From NCBI GenBank assembly GCA_016584305.1, contig JACEEZ010007144.1, positions 38,112 to 102,111 of the forward strand: a stretch of 64,000 nucleotides of DNA, in the 5' to 3' direction. This stretch comes from Chionoecetes opilio. Taxonomy: Eukaryota > Arthropoda > Malacostraca > Decapoda > Majidae. The notes under the pieces are model-generated. The model saw only the letters and a list, made by a program, of their open reading frames with translations. It did not search any database and had not been told where the DNA came from. The number at the start of each line of letters is the position of its first letter. Position 1 is the first letter of the stretch. The position numbers were made by a program, and so were the translations under genes. Below are positions 59,126 to 64,000 of this stretch, one piece after another.

Positions 59126-59809
59126 TAGGGTCGTGTGTACAGGCCCCGGAAAAGGTCTCGACCCGGACAGTCTTGATTAACCAATGAACGATCGAGCCTA
59201 GGATGACGTCAGAGCTATGACGTATGAGGGGGGGCGGTCCTAACTAGGACGCCATTTGCAAACCTCCCCGCCGATGCTTCGCTTGTAAGAAAGGGTAAGA
59301 ATTTTCGATTTAAAGAGGTCGGATTTTAATTTTCGGCCTCAGGATATATTGTGCCATGACCACGAATAGGCGTGATCAACTTGTGGTAAATTTTGTTATG
59401 TAATATAGCCATATTGGCATAAAATCAGTGAAAAATACGAAGTGCCTAAAACCAAATTTGCGCCGTGTGGGGTGGCCGGGAAAAAAAAAAATGGGGTGTG
59501 GTCTCGATCGGACAGGTTTGTCCGGGTCGAGAACACAGAGCTAGGAGAAGTTTTTTTGGTTGTCCGGGTCGAGAACACAGAGCTAGGAGAAGAATTTTTA
59601 TTTTTTCTAAAATTTATTAATTGGTCAGGCAATAAAAATTTTAACATGGAACAAGTTTAATACTGTTTATTACCTTGTATAAAAGTTATGATTGTCTAAA
59701 CTAACAAATTATGGTTTTGAAAAGGTCAAAATATATTTTCATTATGAATTATAAACAATATTCATTATGTCTCAAAATGCCTTTTATCTCTTTCAGATCC
59801 TTCGGCCTC

Positions 59810-59975
59810 GCAGCCATGGTTCCCATGCCTCGAAAACTACCAGCCGGGGAAAAACATCCTAACCACGGATAGGACCAATTTGGAGAAGGCATTTAACCAC
59901 CGCATTGAGACAGGCTGTAGCATCCCCCACTGCGTGCAACCTTTTGGAGTGAAGGGTTTCGACTCTTGGGGTAAG
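59810..59975 (+). pseudogene. pogo transposase, HTH exon
   Basis: Frame reads PWFPCLENYQPGKNILTTDR, then TNLEKAFNHRIETGCSIPHC and VQPFGVKGFDSW, followed by G|GTAAGC. The pattern L..A...I..G.SI..A...FGV matches a psq-type helix-turn-helix used for TIR binding, though the usual second alanine is replaced. The intron runs to a TTTTTTCAG acceptor at 60140-60143. Confidence 0.6.
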
Positions 59976-60143
59976 CTTAAATAAATCATAAATCTAAAGC
60001 CCTCTTAAATTTTAATTTATATGGGTAGGCCTAGGCTAGCCAAAGAACTTACCTTTCTATTTCAGGCCTATGGGTAAGAACTTTACTTTTCATTTAGCCT
60101 ATAGGGCCTATGCTCCCACTTACCTTTTTTTTATTTTTTCAGG

Positions 60144-61740
60144 ATGCTTTCACCGGTCCCTCAAGGAGAGTGATGGGAGGACGTTCGTGCCTAAGCCCAG
60201 AACATCAAGAAGGTTTTCACTGATGCGCAGGAACACTTCATCGAGGAATACTCGATCAAGATCTCGCGCCATGTTCTACGGGCTGTCGACGAGAGTTTTC
60301 AGGAGGATGGTCCTGAAGTATGCAGAGGCTTTGGCAGTCCGGCTATTTCTGATGTCTGGAGGAGGGTGGGTATGGCCACCCGTGACTGGTATTAGGGTAT
60401 ATGTTCCGTCACCCAAGACTTGCATTGAAGGCTCCGGAGGGCATGTCACTTGCGCGCGCGAGGGCTTTCAACCGCGAAAACGTTGAAGTCTTCTTCAAGG
60501 CTTACGTGGAAGCTGTCGAGCGACACATTTTCATGCCAGCCAGGATTTTCAACTTGGATGAGAGGGCTTGTCCACTGGATGAAGCATGTAAGGTTGTTTG
60601 TGAGAAAGGTCGTCCTGTTGCTTCGCAGGTTGCTCGGGAGAGAGGCAATCATATGACTTTCGTGGGGATTTTTTAATGCTGCAGGGCAAAGGTTTCCCTC
60701 CAGTGTTTATCATCGCACGAAAGAAGCATGGGATTTTCAGAGAGGGAATACTCGAACCACAGTGTCTTGCAGGCTAAAGGTTGGATGGACCATGAGTGTT
60801 TCGTGCAGACACTCGAGCATCTCCATAAGGTGTCTTTTTCTTCAATGGAGAATAAGATACTGCTGATAATGGACAATGCTGAGTGTCACATGAGCATCAT
60901 GCGGCTGAGTATTTCGATACAGCATGGCATCGTAATTGTCCACGCTGCCACCCCATACTACAGCCAAACTCCAGCCATTAGATGTAAGTGTCTTTGGCCC
61001 CTTCAAGTCTGTCCTGCGATCCATTCAGGACGATTTCAAAAATCTCAAACACTCACGTGCCCATCACGGAACATATGTTGCCAGAGATGGCGTGCAAGGC
61101 CTGGGACAAGGTTTGTAATGTCACCAACATCACCCAAAGGGTTTCGCGCTACTGGCATCTTTCCCGTCAACCGCAACATCTTTCCAGATGATGCGTTTGC
61201 TGGGGCAGAAGTCACAGAGCAGGCCCCTCCTGATGATGATGATGATTGCCACAAACTCTTGCCGCACCCTTGACACCATCTTCATTGGAGCCCGACCAAC
61301 CTCAGCCTGGACCTCTGGAATAGGTAGGATGTCACCAGCCTTCTTGCTCAGCGGTAGCACTCCTGAAGCAGCACCCCAACCTCGGCAGACTCCAAACTCC
61401 AACAGCTTCATCTCCTCAATTCTCGACGTCACTCCGAAGCTGTGCAGCCCTACCCGAAGGCTCCTCCACGCCCTGCTGCCAGGGGGCGCAAGAGATCCGC
61501 GCCTGCATCCTGACTGAGGATGAGGAGGCTCTTGACAGCTGCGAGAGAAGGAAGAAAAAAGAAAGCAGCCAGAGAGGAGAAGAAGCGGAGGTCGGAGGAG
61601 AAGAAGAGAGAGAAGAAGAGAGAGCAGAGGCACGACAGGCGGCAAAGAGGAGGAGGAGGTCTGAGCCAGTTGAGGCGAGCAGCAGCGATGAGGAGGCTGC
61701 CGACAATCCTGCACTGTGGACGACTCATCTGAATATTCGA
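60144..61740 (+). pseudogene. pogo transposase, DDE domain exon, frameshifted
   Basis: After the 60143 acceptor: MFYGLSTRVFRRMVLKYAEA (60271-60330), then the DDE_1-type core KAPEGMSLARARAFNRENVE, FNLDERACPLDEACK (first catalytic Asp), GFPPVFIIARKKHG, GWMDHECFVQTLEHLH, ILLIMDNAECHMS (second Asp) and KLQPLDVSVFGPFKSV (third Asp). This is the order known for pogo/Tigger/CENP-B-like transposases, which cut and paste DNA in the nucleus. The tail has an acidic run (PPDDDDD near 61225) and a basic coiled coil (ERRKKKAAREEKKRRSEEKK near 61550). At least five frameshifts or stops occur. Confidence 0.82.
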
Positions 61741-62027
61741 TGAGTTTGCAGAAGAGCTCGAGCATGATGCTGCAACCTATCCTTTCGTCCAGAAGGAGCC
61801 AAAAGGTGAAGGACTTTTTTTATATTCAAAATTTGTAGCCCATCATAGCCTAGATTATGTTCATCTATTGCATAAGCAAGTCTAGAAGAAAATTTTTTTT
61901 TTAATTGTCAAATTTAGTAGCCTAGCTGAATGGCCTTGATTCCCAGTGCTTGTTTTTAAAGCCCCAAATTCTTATTCACATTCCATATTCATTCTTTTTT
62001 TTATTTTTTTTTTCCCTTTTTTTTTCC

Positions 62028-62330
62028 AGGTGGGTGACTTTGTCCTGGTCCAGCTTGTCTTCAAGGGAAGAGGTCTGAGGAGCTTGTCCACTTTTTGGCC
62101 AAGGTCATTTTCCCTGGAGGAAGACGGGCGGCTGCAGTTGGACTTCCTGGGATAAAGGCGCCCTTGCTGAAGGACACCTTCCACTTCCCAGCCAAACGGG
62201 ATGTCGACAGTGTCGACCGCCAGCAGGGTGTTGGGGGTCCTCACAGTCAGCACGGGGACCACCCCAAAGACAAGCAAACCTGATCAAGGTCCTCCCTCCC
62301 TTGAGGACTTTAACATGCATTAACCCGCAG
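62028..62330 (+). pseudogene. pogo transposase, C-terminal exon
   Basis: After a polypyrimidine tract and AG at 62029 the frame reads VGDFVLVQLVFKGRG, then in shifted frames VHFLAKVIFPGGRR and KAPLLKDTFHFPAKRDVDSV. A short GDFVLVxF-type domain follows the DDE domain in related invertebrate transposases. One frameshift near 62085. Confidence 0.5.
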
Positions 62331-62742
62331 GCGCAGTTTTAAGGAATTCAGTTACCTTTTTTTTTATCATATATATTTTTTTATTACATTCATATTTTGC
62401 TACCAATTGTTTTATTCCCCCTTTCAGTGTCATGTTTGGATTTCTTAGTAAGAAAAAATATAAAACATTTGGGGTAAATGTTTTTTTGGTGGACCCAAAA
62501 CATCCGCCCGGGTTGAGACCACCCCCCCGTTCGGGTCGTAACCACGGGTCTCGCCCCGGCCCCGGAAATTTGGATTTTAAAAAAACGGCTGAAAACCAAT
62601 GCAGAATCTACATATATGAAACTTATAGCAAAAAGAGGGGGAAATTTAGTTAACTTTCTTTTAAGCCAAAATTCCCCTGTAGTCAATACCTTCTTTTTTA
62701 TTAATATTATTCCTTTACTGTCCGGGTCGTGTCACACGACCC

Positions 62743-64000
62743 TACAGTACCAGTTTTTGTTGCTGTTGAGGCTCTCTAATTTCCCAAAAGACAAGGGTAG
62801 TTTGTGATGCCCGAAGGAGGAAAACTCAATCACTTCAACCTGCACCTTGTTCGTACAACTCCTCTACCTAAAGCCTCGTTGTTGACCCAGGCTGTATTCA
62901 AAGCATGAAGAAACCCGGCATGAGAAACCTGTTGATTGCAAGAGACTTCATCAAACGAATTGAAAGGCTGCTATTGGCATGTTGAGGGGCGAAAAAGTAT
63001 TTGACCCCCTTTTCTTGACCCCCCCCGAAAAACAAGATACAAAAACCTACTATGACTTTTAAATACATTCCAGAGGGGAAAATGACGAGTTCTCAAAGGG
63101 GTTTTCTGTTTTCATCAAAAAAAAAAAGAAACCTGACGCAAGTTCGAGGGTTTTTCGGAAAAAGCCAAATAAAAAAGGTCAAGTTGGTCGTCGTTTTTTT
63201 AAATAAGACAAGGGCCATAATTTTGAAGATGTTTTGACCCATGAAGAAGCTGATCCTTATCAAGTTCTGGCCTTTATAGATGAGACAAATAGACGAGAAA
63301 TTTGTGTGTGGTCACCGATCTACGTCCCGCGTTCTCCTTGACCTGTTTCTTGCATCGACTTTGGGGTCAAAATCATTCAAGTTCTTGACTGGAAAAGGAA
63401 CAAAGTACCAGAAATTGACGTGGCTGAGCGAGTCAAGGATTCGTCGCAAGTGTCAAGGGCGTCACAAATTTTCTGGGGCCGATTGGGGGGGAAAATTTTT
63501 TGGTGTCACAAAAGGGGTGGAAGCTGGTACCTGAAATAGAGAATGATTGTGCCATCGACTGCTTTTGGAGTCGGGAAGGGTGACGTTCCAAAGGAAAGGT
63601 CAAAGTTGATTACCTAAGATTAAAAGGGGTTTTGGGAAAAGTTTTTTGCCGTGTTATTGTCAACAAGTCTCACAAATTTACCAGCACTGAATGGGCCGTT
63701 TTGCTCCCAAAAATTTGGGAAGGGGAGAGTTCCCCACTCGTGCTACTTTACTCCCCCCCATCACTCGGGGAATAACATTTCCTGGGACAAGTCTAATTTT
63801 CGGCTTCCAGATTTACCTCCCCTCGAAGACAATGTTGAGTGTGAAAAAGGAGTCTATCTCCTCCTCAAACTGCCCGCTCCTGGGTTAAAGGGAAAAAATA
63901 ATTAGCCTGAAAAAAATGTTTTTTTAATGGGCCGGTGTCAAAAATAGGGGAAAAGTAGTTTGGTTTTTTAAGGGAAAAATGGCCCCTTTTCCCCGTGGGC
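62743..64000. other. unassigned, error-prone-looking sequence
   Basis: Short plus-strand blocks such as MPEGGKLNHFNLHLVRTTPL, THEEADPYQVLAFIDETNR and VFCRVIVNKSHKFTSTEW read in changing frames, suggesting a degraded or badly called gene. Homopolymers are inflated (for example at 63480-63500 and 63900-64000). I do not recognise the family; other known kinds of endogenous sequence cannot be excluded. Confidence 0.35.

Larger units (their letters stand above)
59128..62742 (+). mobile_element. pogo/Tigger-like DNA transposon, 3.6 kb, near complete
   Basis: Ends GGGTCGTGTG and CACACGACCC, flanked by TA (59126-59127 and 62743-62744). CGACCCGGACAG motifs occur just inside both ends, and GTCCGGGTCGAGAACACAGA occurs as a direct duplication at 59521 and 59562. 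It encodes a pogo-type transposase in at least three exons on the plus strand, with TA targeting as expected for Tc1/mariner. Frameshifts make it inactive as written. Confidence 0.88.

Noticed and set aside
61130..61765. 211-residue minus ORF
   Set aside because: Antisense of the pogo transposase C-terminal acidic and basic regions.

Overview
This window looks like repeat-dense, gene-poor nuclear DNA from an arthropod, most probably a decapod crustacean. The inference rests on four things: degenerate TTAGG/CCTAA tracts (the arthropod telomere motif, here mostly inside foldback elements), LINE families and LINE 3' ends of a type common in decapods, very large microsatellites (CTA, CT, TA, ATT, GT), and tandem C2H2 zinc-finger genes. 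No rRNA, tRNA, CRISPR or bacterial operon structure was seen. Apart from two intact zinc-finger exons (41.5 and 43.1 kb) and one possible first exon (2.6 kb, minus), almost every readable protein is a broken piece of a transposable element.

Layout. 0-2.5 kb: two opposed CTA/TAG microsatellites, a LINE 3' fragment and a small inverted-repeat region. 3.07-7.34 kb: a 4.27 kb element with perfect 61-bp terminal inverted repeats (TIRs) that carries about 20 copies of a 163-172 bp satellite. 7.35-12.8 kb: a nearly full-length LINE (ORF1 with PHD finger and SGNH esterase; ORF2 with endonuclease, reverse transcriptase and CCHC knuckle) damaged by stops and frameshifts. 13.4-14.7 kb: nested foldback elements with TTAGG-like tracts. 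14.8-19.85 kb: a minus-strand LINE interrupted by four separate DNA transposons, each with target-site duplications (TSDs) that can be read against the LINE codons. 19.9-22.1 kb: more foldback DNA, a second copy of one TTAA element and a poor-quality stretch. 23.8-28.2 kb: an intronless but broken minus-strand gene of a large invertebrate family of unknown function. 28.8-30.8 kb: BEL/Pao gag remnant and a palindromic TTAA element. 31.2-43.7 kb: three zinc-finger paralogues (one dead, two open), separated by a cluster of four TA-inserted pogo-like MITEs (34.0-38.9 kb). 44-48 kb: LINE fragments, a Helitron with canonical ends, minisatellites and a LINE with a twin-priming-like inversion. 48.3-55 kb: hAT elements, a three-level nest (77-bp minisatellite, hAT, foldback) and two giant hairpins sharing a core sequence. 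55.5-58 kb: Gypsy and unknown repeat-borne pseudogenes. 59.13-62.74 kb: an almost complete pogo/Tigger-type transposon with transposase exons, TIRs and a TA duplication. The last 1.3 kb is unassigned and looks error-rich.

What ties the window together is layering: elements inserted in elements, where the empty site can be rebuilt from LINE reading frames or from paralogous copies in the same window. This gives a relative chronology and defines the ends of several non-autonomous families from one sequence. All family names rest on motif recognition by eye; no database search was run.
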